Assembly: GCA_964591605.1 (NCBI GenBank)
Contig: CAZQEN010000036.1
Coordinates: 1 to 33,245 of the forward strand
DNA from: CAYLLT01 sp964591605
Lineage (GTDB): Bacteria > Planctomycetota > Phycisphaerae > UBA1845 > PWPN01
Length of the DNA stretch: 33,245 bases
Direction: 5' to 3'
Translations under genes and position numbers: made by a program
The notes under the pieces: model-generated
Seen by the model: only the letters and a program-made list of their open reading frames with translations
Database searches by the model: none
Told to the model about the DNA's origin: nothing
In this document: positions 23,279-33,064 of the stretch, piece by piece
How positions within the stretch are numbered: the first letter of the stretch is position 1
Layout: each line of letters opens with the position of its first letter

Positions 23279-24394
23279 CTACAAGGTGAGGATATCGGGC
23301 CTGGAAATGGGCTTTCCGCCAGTAACATACCGACTGGTCGGCCAGTTTCCGGTGGCCGATAAGATTTCATGCCCGTCCCGCGTCACCAGGATGGTGTCTT
23401 CGCTCTTGGTTCCGGAGATGGAGGGATTCCAGCCGAAGGCCTGATGGATGAGCACCTCCGCCGCGTTGCCGGGGCTGGCCCGCACTTCGCGCCCGCGATA
23501 ACCGGTCGCGCCGCCCTGGTGGTGATAGCGCCATTCGTCGGGGAAACCCACGTCGGCATAGGCCTTCTGGGCCACGGCGAAGACGGTTCCCAGGGTTCTG
23601 CCCGGGCGAGTGGCGTTGATCATCTCGGCGTCGACCTGACAGACCGCGCGGTGCTTGCGTTGCAGCTCCGGGTCGATCGGACCGAACGAGAACAGCCGCG
23701 TGACGGACACGACCAGCCCGCCGCGCTCCCCTCCGCAGACGCCCATGCCGTAGCGGGTGAACGGGCGATGCGTGGGCAGAGGATGGCGGTAGTGCCGAAT
23801 GCGATCATCGGCCGCGACCAGCGCGATGGGCGAGCGGATTCCGCGGGCCAGCAGTCCGCCGACGATCTGGCTGGACAGCTCATACTCGGTCATCCCGGGC
23901 CGGGCATTGCGGCACGCGGTCTCGAGACACTCGGCCACTTCCCTGCCCAGGGCGCGGTAGCGATCGATCTCGGAGGGCAGCAGCGACCAGCGCAGGGTGT
24001 CGAATTCGACGCCGAGATTGCTGATCTCCTCGGCCAGGCCGGGCAGGCGATAGTCGCAGGCGGCGCGGCGATGGCCGATGGACGCGGCCCAGAGCCGGGC
24101 GGCGTCGCTGTGGTTATGCCATTCGTAGGACCGCAGCGAGATGCCGAATTCGGCCAGCTCCTCCTCGGCCACGCGCGGGGCCTCGATCGAGCTGGTGATG
24201 CAGAGCGTGTCTCTGGCCGTCACGAGGAGCGAGGCTTCACCGATCTCGGTGCTGGTGGAGACGTGATTGAGACCCCCGGCCGTGAGCCACGCGAAATTGC
24301 AGCGCCGGGTGAGAATAATGGCATCCAGATGCCGCTTCTCCATGTACTCGATCAGCAACTGGCGTTTTTTGTTGAATTCCTCGACTCGGTTCAT
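23279..24394 (-). CDS. M24 (creatinase/aminopeptidase P fold) protein with degenerate metal site
   Basis: The protein has 371 residues from the ATG at 24394, with AGAGGTG about 8 bases upstream. The N-terminal creatinase-like domain reads RQLLIEYMEKRHLDAIILTRRCNFAWLTAGG. The C-terminal pita-bread domain is recognisable from PLPTHRPFTRYGM, VTRLFSFG, RPGRTLGTVFAVAQKAY, YHHQGGATGYRGRE and SEDTILVTRDGHEIL. Of the five usual metal ligands, the first two Asp (DFG, SDxTR) and the first Glu (xEPG) appear replaced, at GVCGG, VVSVTR and GWNPSI; only the His region and the last Glu (SED) remain. Creatinase itself works without metals, so a hydrolase is possible, but this could also be a non-catalytic protein. 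It is probably cytoplasmic, without a signal peptide. Confidence 0.82.
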   Translation of the reverse strand: MNRVEEFNKKRQLLIEYMEKRHLDAIILTRRCNFAWLTAGGLNHVSTSTEIGEASLLVTARDTLCITSSIEAPRVAEEELAEFGISLRSYEWHNHSDAARLWAASIGHRRAACDYRLPGLAEEISNLGVEFDTLRWSLLPSEIDRYRALGREVAECLETACRNARPGMTEYELSSQIVGGLLARGIRSPIALVAADDRIRHYRHPLPTHRPFTRYGMGVCGGERGGLVVSVTRLFSFGPIDPELQRKHRAVCQVDAEMINATRPGRTLGTVFAVAQKAYADVGFPDEWRYHHQGGATGYRGREVRASPGNAAEVLIHQAFGWNPSISGTKSEDTILVTRDGHEILSATGNWPTSRYVTGGKPISRPDILTL

Positions 24395-24627
24395 GACAGG
24401 CACCTCTGGGGGCGGCTGGATTGTAACCGGTTTGCCCCGGAGATTCAGGGCTGTCGAGCACATTCACGGTGCCACAGCATCCGGCACTGAAACCAGAGCA
24501 CGCGCGGCCCGGAGGGCGTGAGACCGGGAGGACATTCGCAGAACTGGCGATGAAACTTGCATGTGCGGACGTGCCGGTAGAGGATAGCGGCCGTGCGGAG
24601 GGAGTCGGAACACGAACGGAGACCCTG

Positions 24628-25332
24628 ATGATGCGATACTCGTGGTTTGGAATGGCGGGCTTGATGGTCGGGGCGGCGGCGGTGCTGTCAACGTCGTGCT
24701 CCGAGGAGGATCCGGCGGTGAGTGACTCCAAACCGCGGGCTGAACCGACGTTTGCGTCCTCGGGACATGCCGGCACCCAGCCGGCGGGGACGATGCCCGC
24801 GGGGACGCACGCGGCGGCGCTTCCGGCCGGCCACCCGCCGATTGGAGCGACGACGGAGTCGCCGGCGGGCGGCGAACCCGAGGTCGGACTCAAGATCGAT
24901 TTTCCCAAAGAGTGGGAGCCGCGACGGACGCGCATGATGACCCTGCGCGTGTACGCCGCTCCGAAGGTGGAAGGTGATTCGGAGGATGCCGACGTGGCTC
25001 TGTCGGAGCTGGGGGCCAAGGTGCCGCTGCAGATGAACATCAACCGCTGGTGCGAGCAGTTCGGTCTTCCGGCCGGGCCGGCCTGCGCGGCCGGCGCCAG
25101 GCAGCAGACGCTCGAGGGAACGCAGCACCCGACCACCGTCGTCGAGATCTCGGGCACTTACAAGGCCAGCAGCATGATGGGCGGGCCGGCCGAGCCCAAG
25201 GCTCATTACCGCATGGTGGCGGCGGAAATCGTCACGCCGGATCGCCCGTACTACATCAAAATGATCGGCCCGGAGAAGACCGTGGAACGATGGAAAGGGC
25301 CGCTGCTGGATGCGGTGAAGGCGGCGAAGTGA
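24628..25332 (+). CDS. Probable lipoprotein of unknown function
   Basis: The protein has 234 residues. ATG codons at 24628 and 24631 are both possible; CGGAGA lies just upstream. A hydrophobic leader ends at a cysteine (GAAAVLSTSC, Cys24 from the first Met). The lipobox is loose, with Leu one place too early, but an acidic EED follows. Residues about 40-80 are a low-complexity linker (AGTQPAGTMPAGTHAAALPAG). From about 85 a compact domain follows: IDFPKEWE, MMTLRVYAAP, GDSEDADVAL, VPLQMNINRWCEQFG, TTVVEISGTYKA and VERWKGPLLDAVKAAK. I recall similar exported proteins in planctomycetes but no function. It is followed on the same strand by the GH51-like gene. Confidence 0.72.
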   Translation: MMRYSWFGMAGLMVGAAAVLSTSCSEEDPAVSDSKPRAEPTFASSGHAGTQPAGTMPAGTHAAALPAGHPPIGATTESPAGGEPEVGLKIDFPKEWEPRRTRMMTLRVYAAPKVEGDSEDADVALSELGAKVPLQMNINRWCEQFGLPAGPACAAGARQQTLEGTQHPTTVVEISGTYKASSMMGGPAEPKAHYRMVAAEIVTPDRPYYIKMIGPEKTVERWKGPLLDAVKAAK

Positions 25333-25340
25333 ATTGGCCC

Positions 25341-25354
25341 GTGGTCAGTGGTCA
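25341..25354. repeat. Two exact copies of heptamer GTGGTCA
   Basis: GTGGTCA (25341-25347) is followed directly by GTGGTCA (25348-25354) then GGGATTC, just after the lipoprotein stop. It is the shortest of the period-7 arrays. Confidence 0.4.
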
Positions 25355-25393
25355 GGGATTCACGCTTCGGGTCGGGAGCCTGAGAGCAGCATC

Positions 25394-27502
25394 TTGCGAT
25401 CCATCGTATTCTTCGCGGCGCTGGTCTTGAGGGTGGGTTGGGGGGCATCGGGCATCGCGGGGGCGACGGCTGGGGCGGCGGCGACGATGCCGGCGCTGCC
25501 GGAGCACGTGGCGGTTGCGGTGAACGTCTATCCCGACGAAATCGTGCGCCCGATCAGCCCGCAGTTCATCGGCACCAATCTGACGCAGTACAAAACGGAT
25601 CGAGCGCAGGTGAAGGTCCCGGCCACGCTGGAGCGCGTGCGCGGACTGGGCGTGCGGACGATCCGCTTTCCCAACGGGTGTTTCGCCGATCTGTACAACT
25701 GGCAGAGCCCCAAGCCCGAGGAAATGACCGTCGAGGAGTTCATCGACTTCTGCGACGCGATCGACGCGGAACCCTACTACACGTTCAACATGCAGGGCGG
25801 AACGGAGGGGCTGGAAGGGACGCCGCCCGCGCCGGCGCCGCTCGAAGAGGCGATCCGCTATCGACACACCGCCCCGAACCCGTGCGGCTACACGAATTAT
25901 TACTTCGGCACGCTCCCTGAAGCGCTCGCTCTGTTCGGCAAGTACACGATCGAGCGGGCCCTGGCGGGCCAGACGCCGATCCTGCATTACGAGCTCGGCA
26001 ACGAGAACTGGGGCCAGGCAAAGACCGACTGGACGCCGCCGGTGTACGGCAAGAACGCGGAAGTCTGGTGCCGGGCGCTGCGCGACGCCTGGGCCCAGGC
26101 GCAGTCGGAGCATGAGCGCCTGCACGGGATGAGGCTCTGGATCGTGGCGGTCGGATTCCCCACGATGGGCAACAACCAGGACCCGCTCAAGGCGGTGGAC
26201 CAGGAGGTCAACCGGGCGTGGACGGCCGAGATCAACCGGCTGGCGGACGCGCAACTGATCGACGCGGTGACCGAGCATTTCTACCCGTTTCCGTCCAACA
26301 CCGGCGACTCGATGTACTGGACGGTGCACAACCTGCACAACCTGCTGGCCCTGCGGGCGGGTGCGGTCAACGAGCGGCTCGGCGGATACCGCGATGCGTC
26401 GCTGGCGTACCGCGTACCGATCGAGGTGACGGAATGGAACCTCAAGTGCTGGGGGAGGAACCGTATTCGGTGGGATCTGCCGCTGCGGAACGGCGACTTT
26501 GAGAAGTCTATGGAGGGCTGGGCGGTGGAAGCGGGCGGCGCGGCGGGCGCCCGGGCCACGCCGGCGGCGGCCCGACGGGGAAAACTCGGCCTGGAGCTGC
26601 GGGCCCCGGGGCCGGGTGATTCGGTCACGGTGCGGCAGCGCTTTTCGACCGCCCAGCGCGAGAAGGCTGCGGCGCTGGGGGCGTATCTGTGGGTGCGCAC
26701 GCCCACGCCGGGGCAGGTGCGAATCGCGGTCGGGCCGGCCGGTGGCGCGAGCGAGCCGCTCAAAGGCGTGCCGGAACGCAGTGCGGGGCAGACGAACATG
26801 TGGGAGCGGCTGGGCGTCCTGTTTCAGCCGGCCGGGCCGGTGCCGGAGGTGGAATGGACGCTGACGGTGCGGGGGCCGGGCGGTTCGGCGTTCGTGGATG
26901 AGCTCGTGCCGGCCCACTGGGAGACGTTTTCGGACAACGTACCGCCCGCCGTCGACCGCTATGAGCAGCAGCTCTTCGCCGTGGACGCGCTGCGCGAGAT
27001 GCTCGCGTGGCCGATCACCCGCACGCACTGGCATCATCTGTTCGGCAACTACGGATGCCCGCAGCTCCAGGCGGACGGCGCGCCGCGTGATAACGCGGCC
27101 GCGTTTCAACTGCTGGCCGGGCGGATCGGGCGCGAGCTGGTACGCACCGACTGCGATTCGCCGACATTCTCCTACGATACGCGGGCGGATGCGCTTGCGA
27201 CCGACTTCAATGCCGTGTCGCCGGATATGTGCGGGATTCCCGCCCTTTCGGCGCTGGCCACCCGCGACGGGGAGCGGCTCTTCGTGCTGCTGGTCAACCG
27301 CACGACCGACCGGCGAATCGCGACGCGGCTGCGCGTGCACGGCGCGGGCATCGCGGGAGCGCCGCGCGTGCGCACCATGTCGGGAAGGGATCTGGATCTT
27401 CCTGGAGTGACCATCGCGGATCGGGAGCTGCCGCCGGCCGAGCTCGACTCGCACCCGGTCGCGCCGCTCTCGGCCCAGGTGGTGGAGCTGAGGCTCCGGT
27501 AG
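25394..27502 (+). CDS. Secreted GH51-like glycosidase with inserted sugar-binding-type domain
   Basis: The protein has 702 residues from a TTG at 25394, chosen because it starts a signal peptide (LRSIVFFAALVLRVGWGASGIAGA) after GAGAGC. The frame is open 20 codons further up, through the GTGGTCA repeat. The TIM barrel has clan GH-A features: ISPQFIGTNLTQY, GVRTIRFPNG, HYELGNENWGQ with acid/base Glu204, and PIEVTEWN with nucleophile Glu347. Between about residues 360 and 510 a separate jelly-roll-like domain is inserted (LRNGDFEKSMEGW, YLWVRTPTPGQVRIAVG, WTLTVRGPGGSAFVDEL). The barrel region then resumes (DRYEQQLFAVDALREML), followed by a C-terminal beta domain (LFVLLVNRTTDRR, VVELRLR). GH51 and related families release L-arabinofuranose or similar sugars. 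The exact family (51, 39, 79 or unclassified) is not certain. Confidence 0.8.
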   Translation: MRSIVFFAALVLRVGWGASGIAGATAGAAATMPALPEHVAVAVNVYPDEIVRPISPQFIGTNLTQYKTDRAQVKVPATLERVRGLGVRTIRFPNGCFADLYNWQSPKPEEMTVEEFIDFCDAIDAEPYYTFNMQGGTEGLEGTPPAPAPLEEAIRYRHTAPNPCGYTNYYFGTLPEALALFGKYTIERALAGQTPILHYELGNENWGQAKTDWTPPVYGKNAEVWCRALRDAWAQAQSEHERLHGMRLWIVAVGFPTMGNNQDPLKAVDQEVNRAWTAEINRLADAQLIDAVTEHFYPFPSNTGDSMYWTVHNLHNLLALRAGAVNERLGGYRDASLAYRVPIEVTEWNLKCWGRNRIRWDLPLRNGDFEKSMEGWAVEAGGAAGARATPAAARRGKLGLELRAPGPGDSVTVRQRFSTAQREKAAALGAYLWVRTPTPGQVRIAVGPAGGASEPLKGVPERSAGQTNMWERLGVLFQPAGPVPEVEWTLTVRGPGGSAFVDELVPAHWETFSDNVPPAVDRYEQQLFAVDALREMLAWPITRTHWHHLFGNYGCPQLQADGAPRDNAAAFQLLAGRIGRELVRTDCDSPTFSYDTRADALATDFNAVSPDMCGIPALSALATRDGERLFVLLVNRTTDRRIATRLRVHGAGIAGAPRVRTMSGRDLDLPGVTIADRELPPAELDSHPVAPLSAQVVELRLR

Positions 27503-27569
27503 ATTGTCGCGATCGCGACGGCGCGGTTAAGATACCGGCCTCTTGGCCCGGGGACCGGGAGTTCGATGA

Positions 27570-29423
27570 ATGGATTGGCAGGGGGCGTATCAAGTCGCCG
27601 CGGTGAACTGGCAGCCCTGGTTCATGCTCGGTCTGGTAGTTCTGGTTTTTATCGGACTGGCATTGAACCGGGCGCCCGACGCGTTGATGCTCGGGGCGAC
27701 GGTGGCGGCCGGGCTGGCCGGGATTATCAAGCCGGCGGAGGTCTTCCGCGGCTTCTCCAACGAAAACGTGCTGACGGTGGCGGCGCTGTTCGTGGTGGCG
27801 GCGGCTCTGCGCGAGACGGGCGCGCTGGACGTGCTGGGGGCCCGGATGTTCGGCCAGGCGCGGGGAGAGCGGTCCGCGATGGTTCGGCTCGCGGGCTCCG
27901 TGGTGCCTTCGTCGGCATTCCTGAACAATACGCCCATCGTCGCGATGTTCCTTCCGGTGGTGACGGAGTGGTGCCGGAAACACCGGGTGTCCCCCTCGCG
28001 ACTCCTGATGCCTCTCTCGTACTTTGCGATTCTCGGCGGGATCTGCACGCTGATCGGCACGAGCACGAACCTCGTCGTGAACGGCCTGATGGGGGAATGG
28101 GCCAAGCAGCATGCGGGCACCCCGCTGGCCCGCCAACTGCACCCGATGTCGCTGTTCGAGCTGGGCCGCGTGGGCCTGCCCATGTCGCTGGCCGGGCTGG
28201 CGATGCTGCTGACCCTCGGGAGGCGGCTGCTGCCGGACCGCAAGGACCTCATCGAAGAACTCGGCGACACGATGCGCGAATACCTGCTGGACATGCAGAT
28301 CCAGCAGGGTTGCCGCCTGATCGGGCAGCGGGTGGCGGAGGCCGGGCTTCGGCATCTGCCGGGGCTCTTTCTGGTGGAAATCACCCGCGAAGGCAACGTG
28401 ATTTCGCCCGTCGAGCCCGACGAGATGCTGCGGGAAAACGACCGGCTCACGTTCGCCGGGGCGGTGGATACGATCGTCGACCTGGAGCGCATTGCGGGGC
28501 TGGTGCCGGTGGCAGACGGTGCCTACGAACTCGGTAAGGAGCGGCGCGACCGGCGTTTGTGCGAGGCGGTGATCTCGGCGACCTCGCCGATCATCAACAA
28601 GACGGTGCGCGACTCGGACTTCCGGGCCCTGTACAACGCGGCGATCGTGGCGATCCACCGGGGCGGCGAGCGGCTGCGCGGGCGGATCGGCGACGTCGTG
28701 CTGCGACCGGGCGACACCCTGCTGCTGCAGGCGGGTCCGCACTTTGTCCGGGCGCACCGCAACGACCCGGATTTCTACCTGGTCGGCCGCATCGACGAGG
28801 CGCGGCCGGTGCGGCACGAACGCGCCAGTCTGTCGATCCTGCTGCTGGGCCTGCTGATTGCAGGCTTTGCCCTGAGCGTGCGGTTTCACCACTGGATGCC
28901 GCCGGAAGTGATCATCGTGTTTCTGGTGGCCGGGGCCATGATCGCCACCCGGTGCATTTCGGTGACTGACGCCCGCCAGAGCGTGGACTGGCAGACGCTG
29001 GTCACCATCGCCGCGTCGTTCGGGCTGGGCAAGGCGATCGAGAACTCGGGGCTGGCCCGGATCATCGCCGAGGGGCTCTTCTCGGTGTCGCAGAGCATGG
29101 GTCCCATCGCGGCCTTGTCGGCGATTTACCTGATGACGATGCTGATGAGTGAGCTGCTGAGCAACAACGCGTCGGCGGCGCTGATGTTCCCCTTCGCGAT
29201 CGCGACCGCGGAGCTGTTCGGGGCAGATGCCCGGCCGTTCGCGATGGCCATCGCCTTCGGCGCGTCGGCGGCGTTTGCGACGCCCATCGGCTATCAGACG
29301 CACATGATGGTGTGGAGCCCGGGCGGCTACAAATTCACCGACTTCATGCGCGTTGGTGTTCCCATGGACATCCTGCTCTGGATCGTGGCCACGGCATTGA
29401 TCCCGATCGCCTGGCCGCTCTGA
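27570..29423 (+). CDS. SLC13-type anion permease with central TrkA-C domains
   Basis: The protein has 617 residues. The ATG at 27570 has GGGAG 8 bases upstream; the ATG at 27566 is in another frame. The N-terminal half has about five membrane segments (PWFMLGLVVLVFIGLAL, ALFVVAAALRETGAL) and the signature SSAFLNNTPIVAMFLPVV. Residues about 215-395 are two soluble RCK_C/TrkA-C domains (EYLLDMQIQQGCRLIGQ, VVLRPGDTLLLQAGP). The C-terminal half has further helices and the second signature MSELLSNNASAALMFPFA. This architecture is that of SLC13/DASS-like sodium- or proton-coupled carriers of sulfate, dicarboxylates or other anions. The substrate cannot be told. It follows the glycosidase by 67 bases on the same strand. 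Confidence 0.92.
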   Translation: MDWQGAYQVAAVNWQPWFMLGLVVLVFIGLALNRAPDALMLGATVAAGLAGIIKPAEVFRGFSNENVLTVAALFVVAAALRETGALDVLGARMFGQARGERSAMVRLAGSVVPSSAFLNNTPIVAMFLPVVTEWCRKHRVSPSRLLMPLSYFAILGGICTLIGTSTNLVVNGLMGEWAKQHAGTPLARQLHPMSLFELGRVGLPMSLAGLAMLLTLGRRLLPDRKDLIEELGDTMREYLLDMQIQQGCRLIGQRVAEAGLRHLPGLFLVEITREGNVISPVEPDEMLRENDRLTFAGAVDTIVDLERIAGLVPVADGAYELGKERRDRRLCEAVISATSPIINKTVRDSDFRALYNAAIVAIHRGGERLRGRIGDVVLRPGDTLLLQAGPHFVRAHRNDPDFYLVGRIDEARPVRHERASLSILLLGLLIAGFALSVRFHHWMPPEVIIVFLVAGAMIATRCISVTDARQSVDWQTLVTIAASFGLGKAIENSGLARIIAEGLFSVSQSMGPIAALSAIYLMTMLMSELLSNNASAALMFPFAIATAELFGADARPFAMAIAFGASAAFATPIGYQTHMMVWSPGGYKFTDFMRVGVPMDILLWIVATALIPIAWPL

Positions 29424-29467
29424 CGCCGAGGCGCTGCGTGCTAAGCCGCCTGGACAGGGTTGCGCAC

Positions 29468-29487
29468 CGGATCGGACGCCCGATCCG
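29468..29487. terminator. Hairpin between convergent genes
   Basis: CGGATCGG-acgc-CCGATCCG is a perfect 8-bp stem with a 4-base loop, between the stops of the permease (+) and the sigma-54 activator (-). There is no T-run on either side. It may serve as a two-way terminator. Confidence 0.45.
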
Positions 29488-29545
29488 CGCTGTCCCCGGA
29501 GCCCCTTCTCGACCGCTCCTTCGGGGCGGCGAACCGCGGACGGCG

Positions 29546-30913
<1,368 letters not shown>

Positions 30914-31008
30914 GTCCTACCCTTGCTGAAAGCGACCCTGCCCGTGTGCCGTCAGGGTGTCGACCGCGGCTCCACCGCGCGGGGAACCGGGGCACACGTG
31001 CCGGACGC

Positions 31009-32286
31009 TCATTCCAGGCCCGCGGCGGCCGGGAGATGTTCGGCCGCCGAATACACGGGGAACTCCACCGTTACCTGGGTGCCCACGTCCGGCTTGCTCT
31101 GCAGCGTAATCGTTCCGCCGTGGGCGTCCACAATTTTACGGCAGATGGGCAGGCCCAGGCCGGTACCCTTGGCCTTGGTCGTAAAGAACGGCTCGAAGGC
31201 CCGGGCGGCGATCATCTCATCCATGCCGGACCCGGAATCGATGATCCGCAGGCGCACGCAGTGGTCGTCTGAGCCCAGTTCGACGCGGATGCCCTGCCCT
31301 TCGCGGCAGGCCTGGGCCGCGTTCATGAGCAGGTTCATGATCAACTGTTCCAGGTGGCCGGTGTCGGCGGCGATGTGCGGCAGCACGGGGGGCTGGTGGC
31401 ACTCGATCGGGATCCGCTGAAAGACGTGGGCGTCGCGCATGAGTTTGACCATGCGGACGACGACGTTGCTCAGATCGCAGGGCGAGAGCTTCGGCGGGCG
31501 CGGGCGGGAATAGACGAGCAGGTCCTTGACGGCGGCGTCGAGCCGGTCGATCTGGCCGAGAATCTCGTGGATGACCCCCCGATGCGGGTCGTCGGGATGC
31601 ATGCCATCGCGGATGACCTGGATCGCGCCGCTGATGCCGGCCAGCGGGTTCTTGATCTCATGGGCCAGGGAGGCGGCCAACTGTCCGATCGTGGCCAGAT
31701 GCTCACTGCGCGTGAGCTTCTCCTCGGCGACGGATCGTTCTTCCTCGCGGATTTTGGACGTGTAGCTGTCGCGATATGACTCGAGCATCATGCACAGCTC
31801 GAGGGCGAGCAGCTTGTGGAGGGAGGCCATCTTCACGTGGCGCTCGGCATCGTGAAGCGGGGCGGCGAGCAGGATGTTGGTGGTCTCCTGCCACACGAAC
31901 TCCATGGCAATGAACATATAGTGCTGAGGCAGGCCCACACGGACGTGCGTGTGACCGATGGAGACTCGACTGCGAAAGTAGGCCTCGTCGTACACCCCGC
32001 CGAAGAGCTCTTCGTACCATTTAACGAAGATCCGCCGCTGCCGGGCCCGCTGCTCGGCTCCGCCGGTGAAAATGCGTACCGCCATGGGGTCGGCGAACAG
32101 CCACTCGTAAAACGCGTCGCCGACCTGCTCCTTGTGAGGCAGCACGTACCCGGCGAGCGAACGGATGTTGGCGGCATCGAGCGCGCAGAATCCAACTCGC
32201 CGCTGCATCTCCTCGAACAGGGAGTCGCCCATCCCCACATTATAAACCGGGGTGCCCCAACGAGACACATCGCTGCGCAGAGCCAC
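31009..32286 (-). CDS. Globin-coupled sensor histidine kinase
   Basis: The protein has 425 residues from a GTG at 32286, chosen for the strong AAGGAGGG just upstream; an ATG at 32319 is in frame but lacks a site. Residues about 25-175 are a protoglobin-type sensor: FCALDAANIRSLAGYVLP, FYEWLFADPMAVRIF, and the proximal heme ligand His114 in GHTHVRVGLPQHYM. A coiled region (RDSYTSKIREEERSVAEEKL) leads to the H-box LAASLAHEIKNPLAG with phospho-acceptor His209 and Asn213. The catalytic domain has MNLLMNAAQA, DSGSGM, FEPFFTTKAKGTGLGL and the final GG. There are no membrane segments, so the sensor is cytoplasmic. It probably binds heme and responds to O2, NO or CO, passing phosphate to the NtrC-type regulator encoded downstream. 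Confidence 0.92.
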   Translation of the reverse strand: MALRSDVSRWGTPVYNVGMGDSLFEEMQRRVGFCALDAANIRSLAGYVLPHKEQVGDAFYEWLFADPMAVRIFTGGAEQRARQRRIFVKWYEELFGGVYDEAYFRSRVSIGHTHVRVGLPQHYMFIAMEFVWQETTNILLAAPLHDAERHVKMASLHKLLALELCMMLESYRDSYTSKIREEERSVAEEKLTRSEHLATIGQLAASLAHEIKNPLAGISGAIQVIRDGMHPDDPHRGVIHEILGQIDRLDAAVKDLLVYSRPRPPKLSPCDLSNVVVRMVKLMRDAHVFQRIPIECHQPPVLPHIAADTGHLEQLIMNLLMNAAQACREGQGIRVELGSDDHCVRLRIIDSGSGMDEMIAARAFEPFFTTKAKGTGLGLPICRKIVDAHGGTITLQSKPDVGTQVTVEFPVYSAAEHLPAAAGLE

Positions 32287-32375
32287 TCGGCCCTCCTTCT
32301 TCACCGGCGGGATGCCCACGGCGCGTCACGAAAACGGACTCGCCGTCGGGTCAAATCGAGTCCCAAATAAAACCA

Positions 32376-32404
32376 CGTCGTTTCCGCGTGGAGCGGAAAC
32401 GACG
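32376..32404 (-). terminator. 12-bp hairpin, terminator- or attenuator-like on the minus strand
   Basis: CGTCGTTTCCGC (32376-32387) pairs perfectly with GCGGAAACGACG (32393-32404) across a 5-base loop. Read on the minus strand it is followed by TGGTTTTATTT, so it resembles an intrinsic terminator pointing toward the kinase gene 90 bases away. If the kinase transcript starts upstream of it, it would act as an attenuator. Confidence 0.4.
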
Positions 32405-32419
32405 CGGTCGAATAAGGGT

Positions 32420-32522
32420 GCGGGCCAATGACTCCCTCCTGGTTCGGGCCGGAGAGGGGGATTGCAGCAGAAGGGATCGGAACGTCGCTGGCCCGCGTTC
32501 AGGCCATTGCGGCCTGTTTTTT
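32420..32522 (+). ncRNA. Candidate structured RNA ending in an intrinsic terminator
   Basis: GCGGGCCA (32420-32427) pairs with TGGCCCGC (32489-32496) to close a domain. Inside it, the stretch from 32427 to 32439 pairs with 32451-32463 in a 13-bp helix with three mismatches. A G/A-rich unpaired segment (about 32464-32488) remains. A terminator follows directly at 32500-32522. I checked the visible motifs against SRP RNA, tmRNA, RNase P and common riboswitches and none fits. No firm promoter was found; the 12-bp hairpin at 32376 may be part of the same RNA. Confidence 0.3.
32500..32522 (+). terminator. Rho-independent terminator
   Basis: CAGGCC-attgc-GGCCTG followed at once by TTTTTT is a textbook intrinsic terminator on the plus strand. 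No plus-strand protein gene ends before it; the nearest is the permease, 3 kb upstream beyond two minus-strand genes. This supports a separate short transcript. Confidence 0.7.
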
Positions 32523-33055
32523 GTATTGGTTGTCCGCAAACCTCCTTCGTGCGGTCGACTCGTGCGACCCACACGCGTGAAAATCGGTGTTACCGGCGGC
32601 CGTGGCGGTCGAGACACCACCCTAAATATCTCGACCGCGCGTCCCGGATGCGGATCGAAGATGCCATTCGGCCGTCGGTTGTCGCGACTGCACCCCGTGC
32701 CCGGAGGCGGCAGAGTGCACGGTGACCGAAGACGTTACTCCCTGTTGTGCATCAAAGTTGTCCGGCCTTCGGTTGCCTCGCAACGCCAGAAAGGATGGCA
32801 AGGGGTGTGCCGAAGCGAGCGGAATTCGGGGCCTGGCGGCCCGAGGCCCGGTATTTCGCCGGTAATCGCGATTCCAAGCTCAACCATAGGAAAAGACCCC
32901 AATGGCAGCGAATTCGGAGCTCTGTTTTCTGGAACGGTTTAGGCCCGAAAACCCTGACAGACGAGTGTCATTTGGCGCAGAGGCTTGTGTAATCTGGCAC
33001 AAAGCCCCCCGGAATCAGGGGGCCCATAAGCAATCTGGCGTTCTGGAATCCGATC

Positions 33056-33064
33056 TGCTAATAT
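33056..33064 (+). promoter_or_regulatory. Extended -10 promoter for the heavy-metal-domain gene
   Basis: TG-C-TAATAT is an extended -10 element (TGn plus a five-of-six hexamer). A start site near 33071 would give a leader of about 42 bases to the ATG at 33113. No good -35 is visible, as is common for extended -10 promoters. Confidence 0.4.

Noticed and set aside
32446..32475. Possible SRP RNA apical domain (GGTTCGGGCCGGAGAGG followed by GCAGCAG)
   Set aside because: The conserved GGAA tetraloop and the symmetric-loop sequences do not match, and the pairing found encloses a different structure.
32960..33003. Sigma-54 promoter near TTGGCGCAGAGGCTTGTG or CTGGCACAAAGC
   Set aside because: Neither has GG and GC at the required 10-base spacing with TGGCAC/TTGC context.
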